From Macrotrachela quadricornifera (taxonomy: Eukaryota; Rotifera; Eurotatoria; Philodinida; Philodinidae), in NCBI GenBank assembly GCA_022393335.1, contig JAJEKB010021880.1, forward strand, positions 803,776 through 867,775: a stretch of 64,000 nt of DNA. Direction: 5' to 3'. Both the position numbers and the translations under genes were made by a program. Of this stretch, positions 22,056 through 33,284 are shown in pieces; within the stretch, counting starts at the first letter, position 1, and every line of letters starts with the position of its first letter. The notes under the pieces were generated by a model, which saw nothing but the letters and a program-made list of their open reading frames with translations, was not told the DNA's origin and searched no databases.

Positions 22056-22433
22056 TCATGAAACTGTGACGATGCGAATTTTTTTGCCTTTTTCAATTTC
22101 CTTGTCGATTGTTTCCTGGTGATTTTCTTTCAGTTCCCGCTCAAACTCACGACACACCTTACGTATTTCATCTCCTTTTTCTTGTTGACACTTTTTACAA
22201 ATGGCAATACCCCGGCCAATTGGTTTACCACATGGTGTTTTGTCTCCTTCCGCAAGATTCAAATATCTTATGTCCCAACCCCAGGGATACATCGACCAAT
22301 GTGCAGCACCATCGTCGTAATGAATGAAATAGAATGATGGCGACGTAGAACAGCCGAACTTCTGCTGAAAAATGTCTGTTTGTCGTATCAATGCGCCAAC
22401 GTAAGTTTCCTTAGATTCATTGTCACTTGCCAT
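22056..22433 (-). CDS. Small hypothetical protein with three cysteines in a finger-like spacing
   Basis: A 125-residue frame that I do not recognise. It starts MASDNESKETY. It has an aromatic-rich middle (SFYFIHYDDGAAHWSMYPWGW) at about residues 33-53, then TPCGKPIGRGIAICKKC at about 66-82, with cysteines spaced C-x10-C-x2-C. It ends in a charged, helix-prone tail (KEIEKGKKIRI). Base composition is less AT-rich than the neighbourhood, which supports real coding. There is no signal peptide or membrane segment. A half zinc site is conceivable, but only one further cysteine (residue 27) precedes it. No neighbour gives a functional hint. Confidence 0.55.
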   Translation of the reverse strand: MASDNESKETYVGALIRQTDIFQQKFGCSTSPSFYFIHYDDGAAHWSMYPWGWDIRYLNLAEGDKTPCGKPIGRGIAICKKCQQEKGDEIRKVCREFERELKENHQETIDKEIEKGKKIRIVTVS

Positions 22434-23503
22434 CTTGTAGCTGTCAGATTAAAAAATATCTAGAAACGATAAAATTACTCAGTTATTATAGAACAAATTT
22501 CAATAAAAGCTAGAAAATGGCATGATGAAGCAGTCAAACCGCGTTTGTTAGAATCAAGACAAGATCTTTAGATAGAAGGAGAGAATAAATAGCAAATCAT
22601 TGATAATACGGTGAAGACGATGACGTAATAAGGGCCATTCTAGAGTAATTCTCTACACTGGAAGAATAAGATCAGTCGGATGGTGAATATGTATTTTGTC
22701 TGACCATCTGTCTGTTTGTAACTTACAGTTACCTTTGAGAAAGATCATTCAAAATACATACTGTAGTAGTATTCTCAAAATTTCTGATGTTTTTATACAC
22801 AACTGCCTGATCAGAGGAGAAACGAAAAGATTGAGTTTTTTACCCACAAAAAGCACACACATTAACATGTGAGAAATTATCTTGTGAGAAAAAACCAATG
22901 TGAGTGAGAGTGAGACAACTTACCACAAATACAAGGTATTTTCACTTTTATTGATAAAGATTATAAAGTGGCAAGTACTTATGTAACAGATTGTTCGAAG
23001 AAAAAACCTATACGTAATACTTAAAATCTAAAACACGGTTTATGGCAACACCTTTGTTTTGTTTTTAACTTCGTCTTCGAAAGTATTGGGATTCTTTCAA
23101 TACACGATGTATTGGTCTTTTCCATTCGACGCCGTATTTATGACATATTAGACTTTTCCTTTCTATCGTATGTCATCATATGGACATATCCATTCGTTCT
23201 TCTTCTATAACACATATATATGGTTATTTCCTTTTCTCTTATATATGTATGGGATTACTCCCTATCATGATCCTATATATATATGTATGTGTGGCCGTCT
23301 TCCGTTTTTTTTCATCTTCATGTTATTCCTGTCTCTTAATTGCGTCTTGAATCTGGGTGAGGCTTATAGTATTTTCTTCTTTTCATCCGTCGAACTTCGG
23401 CGGCCAAACTTTTATTAGAGTTGAAGCATCAAAAATAGCTCTTTTATCAAGTTTAATAAATCAAAAGAATCAATAGAGAAAAAATAGAGATGATTAAAAA
23501 GTA
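22434..23503. other. Intergenic, no supported gene
   Basis: The plus-strand frame at 23170-23418 lies over TATATATG-rich low-complexity DNA and is not supported. Nothing else is seen. Confidence 0.4.
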
Positions 23504-24201
23504 TCAAATACTGTTCAAGTCGATAGAATCCATCTTCTTTTTGTAAATATGAGTCAGAAGTGCATTATTCAAACGAGTCTCAGTCACTGTCGATCGGTAA
23601 CATGTCTTCATGCGATTCGTCATAGAAAATGATCCTTCTGTCGTAGCAGTAGTCACATGTACCGTTAGATACAGATGTAAGAGTCTATTGTACTGATGAA
23701 ACATTGTTTTTCCAATAGGCTGTTCGTTCATAATATCGATAATTATCGAAATTTTTGTTATTTTCACAATTCCTATCTGTTTATCGTGAATCGTTGTTCG
23801 GCAGAAATCTGCAAACATAGCACATTCATGTTTTAACCGTTCACAATCAATATCATCGGCAATGAAATCTTCTATTTCAACAAAAGGATCACTGTTGATG
23901 GTGGCACGAAGTACACTACCGGAAAGATCACCTCTTTGAATCGGTTATCCAGTGCATTCATTATATTATTGATCACATGTTGATATTGCTCCTTATAAAA
24001 TTCGTCACAAGTCTGATAGGTTTTCGATGTCGATATGCCTTCTACGACGAATCGAGCAGGTCGTTGACAAACATGTGGTACGTTCGGTTCATCAGTATAA
24101 TATTTTGAATCATACAATAATTTCACATAGAAAGATTTAAAATTATCGTCCGTTTTAATCCGAGTGAAATAGTTAATTAGTACGTAGACGATAGACAACA
24201 T
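23504..24201 (-). pseudogene. hAT-family transposase remnant (ZMYM1/DUF4371-like C-terminal part)
   Basis: Two frames join end to end. 24201-23872 has PNVPHVCQRPARF and EFYKEQYQHVINNIMNAL. 23818-23504, whose open frame extends upstream to about 23895, has LLHLYLTVHVTTATTEGSFS followed by MKTCYRS and RLNNALLTHIYKK. The last part is the hAT C-terminal dimerisation block (family form LTVPVTTATAERSFS...RLxxLxxLHIH). A single frameshift near 23890-23900 separates the halves and the N-terminal catalytic part is missing. It is a dead copy. There is no link to the 314-bp hAT-type element beyond superfamily. Confidence 0.8.
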
Positions 24202-24257
24202 ATTCTAATGAGTAAGAAATTTCCTGGGTAGCTGCAAAAATAAGGTGACGTAAGAGA

Positions 24258-25215
24258 AGAAAATAGATTTTATTAGATGCAGTTTTTATGAAATATTTCC
24301 TATGAAGAAATCCAGTTGATTTTATATTTCTATTTAATTAATTATTCGTTGCAATCGAAACTATTTCATTTTGTATAGCATAATATTGATTTTGTAATTC
24401 ATTAATTTATGTAAAAGAATTTTCTACATTTTTCTTCAAGTTTTGCAATATATTCTTAAGCAAGCAAATTGTTAATTTCCATATATGAGTTGTGACAATT
24501 ATAGAAATATTTGCTATAATTATAAGAATTATAAAATCGATTCCAATCTATATAGATAATTAGATTAACTTCCGATTATAAACTGATTTTTTATATATAA
24601 AATTTGTACTGCGTTCGATCTTAATTTTTTGAACCAATATAAAATGTCTTTGAATTAAATTAAAATAATACCACGTATTGTTTTTTAATTGTTTCCAAAG
24701 AACTTCTACAGATAAATCATTTTTTATTTGTAATAAATTTGTCGTAGATGTTTCTTTTTATTAGTTGATAATTGATAAGTAGCGCTCGTCTAAAGATTTG
24801 CTCAGCTCTTTCTCATAGAAATCGTGTTTCTAAACTACCGACAAGCTATTCATTTATAAAAATTAAAAAAACCGAAGTCAGATCCAAGTTCCTGGACATT
24901 AACTGCCTTTGACCAAGCCTCATAAAAACAAATAGTTTTTGCTAAAAATTTGTCGTTTGTTTGAAAAATTGAGCTACAAAAAATGTTTAGAAAACTGACT
25001 CAGATTTGAATTCCTCGACCTCGATTACCCTTTGGTCAAGTTTTATAGAAAACATTAATAGAATGTTTTTTTGACCTTGTGCGAACATACAAGCAAACAA
25101 AAAATTTATGTTTCTAAGACTCTTCTCTACGAGAAAGAGAATATGTCTAGTGAAGGTATTCCAAATATTGTATGAATTTTATTGATTAATTCAAGTACAA
25201 TTTAACTCACAAAAA
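24258..25215 (-). pseudogene. Partial, decayed copy of the MOK-like kinase gene
   Basis: 24258-24500 matches the last exon of the kinase gene (about 3000-3230), and 24510-24780 matches the end of that exon, the 57-base intron and the start of the previous exon (about 3300-3560). 25141-25215 matches exon 10 (about 3945-4020). Between 24790 and 25140 lies unrelated DNA containing two units of a ~120-bp dispersed repeat. There are several small deletions and stops, and no catalytic motifs survive. It is a DNA-level duplicate because the intron between the last two exons is retained. Confidence 0.8.
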
Positions 25216-25225
25216 TAGTTTTTAT

Positions 25226-25635
25226 TTATTCACGAAAAGATAGCTTATCCTGTCGACGAGCTGATGCACGAGTCATAAGAAGGAAAATAAATAAAAATAT
25301 CGAACTGAGTATTAAAAATGGAAAAAATACAGAACAAACTAAAATAAAATTGAAAATAAGAAAAATTAATAGAATGCAACGATTACTTTTCTTATCGTTT
25401 ATTTGTATACTATCGAAAACAACTTGTTAAATAATTGGTCTGGTTGTTAATGACCGTTGTGAACGAGAAACAATACAAACGTCATCGGTAAAACGAACAT
25501 TTTTCGTTCTTTGCATTTCATATTTTTCTTCGTTGTGCACGTGACAAATTCAATATCTTTTATGTAATTTATCATGTTCATAGAGTGTAAAGCTTGACTT
25601 AATACGTAATTAAAGATATATAATGAATATGACAT
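25226..25635 (-). pseudogene. Possible decayed membrane-protein gene
   Basis: The minus frame from about 25515 down to the TAA at 25226 reads through NVRFTDDVCIVSRSQ, one in-frame TAA, then NDKKSNRC and a long hydrophobic stretch (LLIFLIFNFILV and FPFLILSSIFLFIFLL). It ends MTRASARRQDKLSFRE. A different frame covers 25635-25500 (SQALHSMNMINYIKD, KKNMKCKERK). One frameshift and one stop would make a single reading frame with two membrane spans. I do not recognise the family. It could also be a gene with an intron I have missed. Confidence 0.35.
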
Positions 25636-25639
25636 GAAA

Positions 25640-26484
25640 GAATAAGAGAACTAGCTATAGTATATGCTAAATTGTCTTTTTGTAACAAATGTACAATGTC
25701 TCATCAAAAAAGTTTTACAATAAAATCATATTGATCGATTCCGAAAAACATATTATTAAATTATCATACCGATATTTTCACTAATACAATATAGAATGCC
25801 AATCAAAAGTACTTCAAACTTATATCAAAACATATATTTCAGGTAGTGATTTTTTCGCACTTCAAAGTTTATGGGACACTATATGTAATATAACTCATGG
25901 ATATGTCTAATATTCATTGATTTATCTTTATGAATTGTTATTTGATCATTGAGAATGGGAGAAAAAAAATATTATTTTAGACAAATCTGAATTATTTCCT
26001 TATATCTTTACGAATTTTATTAATGTATGGAATATTTTTCTCCTCATCTTAGTCGTGTTATCATAAAAAGAATATGGGAATAAATTGTGAAAACTTACAG
26101 GTGCATATCTTATCGCGTCATATACACATCAAGAAGTGAGAGTTAGCAACCAATCCTTTTTTTTCTACTCAATAAAAATTTTACCATGATGCTAATGTAA
26201 CGAGAAACTGGAAGGATAATTTATAGAGTCTCTCACTGATGATATTTATTGAATTATTTCATATCTTCAGAATATAACGACTATACATACCATACATGCT
26301 TATTTAGGACAGAGAAAAAGAGATGTACACATGAGGAAATGAGAGGAGATAGCGAAAGATGGTATCAATATTGGCACAACCGAATATTTCTACAGAAAGT
26401 CATGAAATTTCTTCATTTCATGATCTTGATTTAATAAAATCGTTCATTCCCATAGTTTAATAAATCTGTTCATATTTTATACTA
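25640..26484. other. Intergenic, no feature seen
   Basis: AT-rich DNA with no supported gene. Confidence 0.4.
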
Positions 26485-27015
26485 TTACTTAGGTGAGTGG
26501 TGTGAATACTTCTTCCGATGAGCGACATCACCAATGTCATGACACTTGGATCCCCATTTACAAGGAATGCGTTCATCGGCTGACTTGGGAGAAGCATGAT
26601 GATGAGAGTATTTTGCTCGATGTTGAGCATCAGTAATGTCACGGCATTTGGATCCCCATTTGCAAGGAATACGTTCATCATTCAACTTGTCAGAAGCACG
26701 AGGATGAGAATATTCCTTTCGATGACCAACATCAGCAATGTCGCGGCATTTCGATCCCCATTTGCAAGGAATTCGTTTATCATTTGACTTATCAGAACCA
26801 AGAGGATGAGAGTATTTGGCTCGATGTTGAGCATCAGCAATGTCACGGCATTTGGTTCCCCATTTACAAGGAATGCGTTTATCATCTAACTTATCAGAAA
26901 TGAAATTTTTAGAGTCGTTTAACGTTTTCTGTGGATGTTGTTCGTAGTTAGTTGCTGACTTGATTTGTGCTTCTAGAATTAAGTGAATGCAAAAGTATAT
27001 TTTCGACGAAAACAT
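26485..27015 (-). CDS. Protein with four tandem PBZ-like (PAR-binding) zinc fingers
   Basis: The 176-residue frame holds four near-identical 34-residue repeats at 41-74, 75-108, 109-142 and 143-176. Each contains PCKWGSKC and HRAKYSH-type blocks, giving C-x5-C-x7-H-x5-H. This matches the PBZ finger of APLF/CHFR-type proteins (C-x5-C-x6-H-x5-H with an aromatic and Gly between the cysteines). Two differences from the classic form are Trp in place of Phe/Tyr and one extra residue before the first His. PBZ fingers bind poly(ADP-ribose) in DNA-damage and checkpoint responses, so a nuclear role is inferred. The first ~14 residues may be intron: an acceptor-like TTCTAG ends at about 26973, after which the frame is hydrophilic. 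An upstream exon is therefore possible and the true start is uncertain. The near-identity of the repeats at the DNA level points to recent unit expansion. Confidence 0.75.
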   Translation of the reverse strand: MFSSKIYFCIHLILEAQIKSATNYEQHPQKTLNDSKNFISDKLDDKRIPCKWGTKCRDIADAQHRAKYSHPLGSDKSNDKRIPCKWGSKCRDIADVGHRKEYSHPRASDKLNDERIPCKWGSKCRDITDAQHRAKYSHHHASPKSADERIPCKWGSKCHDIGDVAHRKKYSHHSPK

Positions 27016-29276
27016 TTATTCCTATGAAAAATTGATGATATCTAGATAGGATATATGCCTCGAAAGAGTGTATAGAACTCGAGCTCCTTTCATTTAGTCC
27101 AGCATTGGATGAATACTACCAAACAGGATTTCTAAATAACCTAATAATGACTTTTTTTTGACGGAAATACTGAAAAAGAAAGAGGTTTTTTTCATAATTT
27201 ATCTCCTCATCTATGGAATCAGGTCTTGGTCGAATCGGTGTAATACTATTTATCTTATCCACCTTCTCAATCCACTTACACACACAAAACATGAAATATT
27301 GGAATCAAAAGCGAAACAAATTGACGTAGATAGCATCATCCTTCATTATGAGCTTACTCGTGTCTACATTGAAATTTCAAAATAACTTTAAAACATTGCT
27401 GAATCATATGCAATACAAGTGTAAAAGAAATATACTTCACTCAAGTTCTGTGTCATCAAATATTCAATGATAAAAGTCGTGTCACAGGTCGAATGTAATA
27501 TTTACAAATAAAATAGTATTCAACAATACTTCTAAACCCATGTTAAAGACCTATTTACTGATATACAAAACTTGATTCAATTATTAGATCTGTCAATACA
27601 ATAGTGGTAGAAGTTTGAAACGTTTGGTTCAGAGCTTTAGCATCGAATGTAACCTTATTCGTCTGCTTATGATTGTTCTAGTATTATTTAAGTTCCACAT
27701 ACAGACGTGTTTGACACAAACTTGTAAAAGGATAGCAAAACAATTTCATGAAATCTTGAGAAAAAGAGCAAAGATTCCAAAGCAACGGAGATGAATGGTA
27801 AATAGCCTACATTTAGCTCAATGTTATTCTATTAAGAGACATCTTCACCCTTAGATAATGGGACTGTAAGTGATCACTGATGTCATTTATATCCTAGTGC
27901 ACAGCATACTATATTAAACGTCAATTGTTTAGTTTCAATTGAAGATACATTAGTATTTATAAAGAATTAACTTTTAGAGTGCTTTACGCAAAGGTAATAT
28001 CATTTTCAGTCGATATTTACGTAATGAGTTTGAGTGCAAGTTTTGATCAGATCTTGAACTAAATTATTTTTACTTATACTTTTTATACTTTTCAAGTAAA
28101 AGTAAAATTCCATGTGCTCATATTCGTACTTTGGGAATAATATCTAGTACATATATACAGTAAGTGATATGATTGCAACATCTGATATTTTGAAGATATC
28201 TCAACGAGGGTAAGTCTTATAATCTCGCCCTTTTTTCCGAAGAAATGTGTTTTGAAATTTCGCATGAGAAGAGTAATTGAGACATTTTATTGCGTTAATT
28301 TAATGATTTTTTTTAAAACTAAAAATAAAACTTGTATTATTGCTAGAACGAGAAAGTACAGTTAGCAAGTGATAGTAACGAAATAACGAAAATTTCTCGT
28401 GTTTATCAAAAGAAAAGACATTGTTCGAAAACGGTGATTCTGTGTCAGTTTGGTCAATACTTTTGGGGATAGCAGGCTACTCATCTAGAATTAATTTCTT
28501 GAAACTTAGAATTTTGACAAGCTGTTTACTGATCGAGAACTCACTGTTTCTGATCTTATTGGTCAAACTTATAAAGAATCTTCGGCTTCAAACAATGATA
28601 GAGTTGCATTTCTCTTAGATCTCTTTGATATACCTAAAATATTTTTTTTTTCTACACGTACAAACGAAAAGCATGTTTTCATATCTTTTTTTTGAGATAC
28701 TTTATAAGATTTTTACTATACATCTGGATGCATATTAGGACTAGAAGTGTCAACATTAGAAGATTCAATTAAGGCACATATAAGTCAGAATGAAAAACCT
28801 ATTTTCTAGTCAGACTAAATCTATTATCATCTTTCTTTGTGCAAGAAATGATATGTGACGTACATTCTTTTCATTAAACTATCTTTGAGTTTTGCTTATG
28901 TACATTTGATAGAGACTCTATAAGTATGTAACAATCTACATGTTATACTATTCTGGTTTAGTAAACATGCGTATTTCATATAACTGAATATGTCTTAGAT
29001 GAATGCGTTCAATTATAGAATTGAATATTCGTTTGTAATTTAATTAGTCATTAATCTAGGTTGGAGCAAACTATTGTGTAAGTCAAAACAGTACATAAAC
29101 AAAGTAAAAAAAATGTTACAAAAAATATCAATAAATTGCAGAAGTTAATTTTTATTTTGCTATTTTAGTAAAGATATGTTCATTATTGAGTAGCCAAGAA
29201 GTTTGGTGCTTAACAATTTGAAATATAAAAATACGTTTTTATGTGGATATAGAAGAGATTTAATAGAAAATAAACT
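27016..29276. other. Long intergenic stretch, no supported gene
   Basis: Short open frames at 27158-27385 and 28421-28618 have no family resemblance or coding-like composition. No transposon termini are recognised. Confidence 0.4.
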
Positions 29277-30145
29277 CTATCCAAGCTTAAGTAGTTTGAA
29301 GAGTTTAGATAACGGATCTTGATCTATTCCCAAACTCATTTGAATTCTTTGGCTTGAGATTTGATGCATGTCTGCTTTTGAGAAGATATGAGCATGCTGA
29401 AAACGCGGAGCGGATGCGACAAATTTCTGACTCCCGTCACTAACACTATAAATAGTCTGTAGTGGAACTAAATGATTCGGAAATGATTTATATTGGTCTC
29501 TAGCACAAATACGAAATTTTCAATAAATATAATATAGGGTACTGAGTAAAAAAAAATTAAAAACCTACCAGGAATTTTGTCTTGCTTGTTCCAAAGATAT
29601 GCTGCTAAACCAGAAACAAGAACAAAAGCAAGTGCTTGAAAAATAGGATCGGGTATAAGAATAACAAGCAGTCTAAAGTTCACAAATACCACAAGAAGCG
29701 CTAACATAATGATGATAAATCTGGCTAAAGGATTCGTCAATAGTATGTGTATTTCTTCGAAAATAACTTTGATAGCCTTCAAGGCGAAGAATTCTCCTAT
29801 ATGTTGTCCCACATATGGTAGAGTATTGACCAGGTGATTGACTTCTTTAAGACTTGCCATCCAACCTATAAGCACGCTTTTGGTTACTTTATCACCTAAT
29901 TTAATTGCTTTTTCTAGATTCATCGTAATTTTAGTCACTGAAGCATGTACTGTGCTATTGAAATCTTTTGACATACGCTCTAAATTCTTGAGACCATCCA
30001 ACCAACCGAGAAGCATGTCATGTGAAATTTTCTCACCCGATTTTGCTACATTTTCCATTCCAGAAGCTATATTTGAAGATGCATCAGTTATTCCATGTCG
30101 CATCTCATGGGCAGCCTTAACACCAATATGAGATCCGATACCCAT
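29277..30145 (-). CDS. Predicted membrane protein with internal repeat, two exons
   Basis: Exon 1 is 29569-30145 and exon 2 is 29277-29467, joined by a GT-AG intron of 101 bases in matching phase. The total is 255 residues. Reading through without splicing gives a poor hydrophobic tail, whereas splicing gives PLQTIYSVSDGSQKF and later KADMHQISSQRIQ, which look like real protein. The N-terminal ~120 residues are soluble, with two similar units around MLLGWLDGLKNLER and VLIGWMASLKEVNH. Then come two or three membrane spans (ARFIIIMLALLVVFV, LLVILIPD, ALAFVLVSGLAAYLW). The C-terminus is hydrophilic and ends LFKLLKLG. I do not recognise the family. The role is unknown; a membrane-anchored helical protein is all that can be said. 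Confidence 0.65.
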
Positions 30146-30229
30146 TTTAATCTAGAAATTACTTTAAAAACGACCTATATAATAGTATTGAGTATTCGTA
30201 TTAAATAATAACAAATTAAAATCATAGTC

Positions 30230-30424
30230 TTATGAGTCGCAAATGATTATGGATAGTTTATCTTTAAGAAGTAAATATTCATTGTTACTTTTTGACAAAG
30301 CAGCAATAGTGTTTTCGTAAAAATATTCTTTTGATATTTCAGCTTTTCTACGTATAAGCACTAAGCAAATAACAAGCATATCACGTTCATTAAAGTGAAT
30401 AAAACCTTCGTTATTGCTCATCAA
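30230..30424 (-). CDS. Short hypothetical frame upstream of the membrane-protein gene
   Basis: 64 residues: MMSNNEGFIHFNERDMLVIC... with a mixed, protein-like composition (RRKAEISKEYFYENT). It lies 84 bases upstream of the membrane-protein start on the same strand and in principle could be an upstream exon or separate small gene. I found no clear donor/acceptor pair joining them. Existence as a gene is uncertain. Confidence 0.25.
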   Translation of the reverse strand: MMSNNEGFIHFNERDMLVICLVLIRRKAEISKEYFYENTIAALSKSNNEYLLLKDKLSIIICDS

Positions 30425-30465
30425 AGATAATTAATTTTTCGTGTATTCATTAGTGCCTGATTATA

Positions 30466-31646
30466 CAGTGACTGTCCAACTCGTGTGACCACTCTAGAAA
30501 GTTATATTATTAGCTGTATATCTCAATGATAGAAGAAACTAGGGAGCTTTGCTTTTCACTAAACTGTAGTTCATAGTCTCTAGTATATATGCACAAAATT
30601 TCATCCAATTCTATCAATGTGTTCAGGTTTTATTCATAAAATAGTGACATCATGGCATTTTTCATTATGCGATTATTTTTGTTAAACCATTCATTGCGGA
30701 CTCATTTCATCATCGAATTCAACTCTAAGATATATCATTCGAAAGAAACAATTATGCTCTTTTAGATACACTATTTTTTAGTCCAACTTCTTTCTTTAGC
30801 GAAACTGTAATTCAGTATGTGTAATTATAGAATCTAATTGCATCGTTAGAAAGACCACTATAAACTGCATTCAAAATACTATTTTAACAGCTATTTTATC
30901 ATAGAAAGCTTAGTCAATCTATTGTCACAGATACGCTCAAAATAAAGACATACGTTCCTTATTTAACGAAATTTGAGCCCACTTTCTGTTTGAGATCAAC
31001 TATACATTGTTGTCTCATACTTGTCCCATGTAAAAAACGTGTATAGCTTTTTGGAACCCTATTTATTTTAGTTTTTTAGTTATCTGTCATGATAGTTTTG
31101 TAGAAAAAAAAGATTCTCTATAAGCCTGTCCTATTTTAAAACATTTCTGATATTATTTTCGATTCAAGAACACGAAAATTCCACAAATCTTTCGCATTAT
31201 TATAAGGATGAGAATGTATCTGTGACGATAGATCGACTAAACTTCCTATAATAAAACAGCTATTAAAATAGTATTTTGAATGCAGTCTATAGTATTCTTT
31301 CTAACGATGCAATTAGATTCAATGATAACACATACTGAATTAAAATTTCGCTAAACAAAGAAGTTGGAATAAAAAATAGTGCATCTTAAAGTTGGGTTCG
31401 AAGGTGAAATGAGTCCGCAATGGATGGTTTAACAAAAATGGTCACACAATTAAAATTGCCATGATTTCATTATTTTATGAATAAAAACTGAACACATTGA
31501 TATAATTGGATGAAATTTCGTGCATACATACTAGAGACTATGGACTAGTTTAGTGAAAAGCAATACTCTCTAGTTTCTTCTATCATTGGAATATAAAGCT
31601 AATAATATAATGTTCCAGAGTGGTCACACAATTTTAACAGCCACTG
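30466..31646. mobile_element. 1181-bp Tc1-type foldback element, TA target
   Basis: The ends are CAGTGACTGTCCAACTCGTG and, inverted, CAGTGGCTGTTAAAATTGTG, each flanked by TA (30464-30465, 31647-31648). CAGTG starts with TA target duplication are characteristic of Tc1-like elements. The inverted arms run for about 500 bases each, leaving only about 150 bases in the middle, so no transposase remains. Arms contain matching blocks such as GTGACCACTC, AGTTTCTTCTATCATTG and AGACTATG. Confidence 0.75.
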
Positions 31647-31648
31647 TA

Positions 31649-33284
31649 ACTCTATTTTGAAGATGGGTGTGAATGTAAATGAATGGGTGACATTGTCTGT
31701 ATGTCAATGCCTGAGAAAAATACTTGCATTTACATTCTACAAAAAAAAAAGATGAATAAACTATGTGTGCGTAGAAGGACAAATGGTAATAATCATAAAT
31801 ACTTCCTTAATAAAATAATTTGGCTTGAACAACAAAACTGTTTTTTTGAAGAAGTTAAAGAATTTACAATAAATAATATAATAACAGTGTAGTATTGTTC
31901 TTTCTTTCTTGGCACATTGTTTCATCCTGTTTTATTTTTCTTTTTGTCGGCACATTTTTTTCTTCTCTGTACGATGGATGCTAGGGTTGCTTTACAGAAA
32001 GGCAAAAACAAAATGCAAAAAGAGAATAAATACACGACATTTATTTTTCTTTTCTTCATAGAATGATAAGGAATTGTCAATAATAACTTATTTTTGTTTG
32101 CCTTCCGTGGCAAGGTTTTTACCCAGATGACGAAAGTACGAAGAATGATTCATTTACATAGGAGAAGAGAAAAAGTCCATATATGTGTTAGATATATACA
32201 TGAAAGAAAAAGGAAAAACCAAAAAACGATGTATTACGATTTATAATGAAAAGAAGTCAGTATGTGAATCATTGAAACATATTGGACAAATTCAGAGTAA
32301 TGACGTAACTCACATGACGATTTGTTGTTTATCTAAATCTGAATATAGGAAAAGAAATGATTCATTTATGCTAGGTGACTCATCATTAATGTCTTCTCTG
32401 TTAAACTTTACAATAGAAAAATAACTACTTAGTTTTTCATGATATAACTAATCAATCATTGTTGATTACAACAGTGTTTCAATGCGTATATAAATAAAAA
32501 TGAGGAAAAAAACGCTTTATAACTGTTCATATTATGGATAAAAAGAAATTAAAGCATTAAAATGCGTTTACGCCGCTATTAACGTGTTTTAACGCTGTAA
32601 ATAAATTCATTTTCATGCGTTTACATATATGAAGTATGATGAGTATCCTATCACTTGTTGAAACATGATCACTTTTCTTATTTCTCTCAGTGACCTGTTT
32701 TAATGTCAAGTCTGGACTTGACATGATTCAATTAAATGAAAGTATCAGTGCTCTTAGTATAAAGAAACATCAGTATGCTTCATGTACTAGAACGTAAGTT
32801 AGGAAGTTGAAAGAAAAACATTGATTTTATAAGAGGAGGATTGTTTAAATCTGTTCTATATCTAACAGCGAGTTTTGGATCAATGATTTATAATGAATAA
32901 CCTCAACTGATGACCCATCCATTGTTCCATAGAGTATATTTTCACACCGATAGATGTGTCCATTTTATCGACAAAGTATCTGCTATTGATATGAGATGCC
33001 TAATTTGAGTTATAATATAAATCAAGTTACAGAAGCTATTTTTCATTTCGAAAATAAATAAAGATATAGATCCATTCATAATCTGATCTGTAAGAAATGT
33101 AAGAAATAACCACTTTACTGTAAGTCAGGAAAAACAATAAAATTTTCATATCATTTATTCCCTCGACTGTAGAGAAGGTTATATGAGAAAAATAGTTTGC
33201 CTACTTGCTTGCCGTCGGGGTCAAAGATCAAAAAAACATGTTTTTAGAAAAATCGATAAAACAATCACACTTCATGGTCAACTC
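31649..33284. other. Intergenic, no supported gene
   Basis: Open frames at 31683-31892 and 32185-32424 are not supported by resemblance. A patch near 32560-32620 repeats the GCGTTTACGC/AACGTGTTTTAACGC style also found at 13100-13195. Confidence 0.4.

Noticed and set aside
24258..25215. Second functional kinase gene
   Set aside because: No catalytic motifs, several deletions and an inserted repeat; only parts of the tail exons and exon 10 are present.
26457..26885. Other-frame repeats over the PBZ-like gene
   Set aside because: Shadows of the 102-base repeat in other frames; only the minus frame with regular Cys/His spacing makes sense.
32560..32620. Telomere-like or origin-like repeat
   Set aside because: The GCGTTTACGC/AACGTGTTTTAACGC pattern has no fixed unit and does not match a telomere repeat I know.
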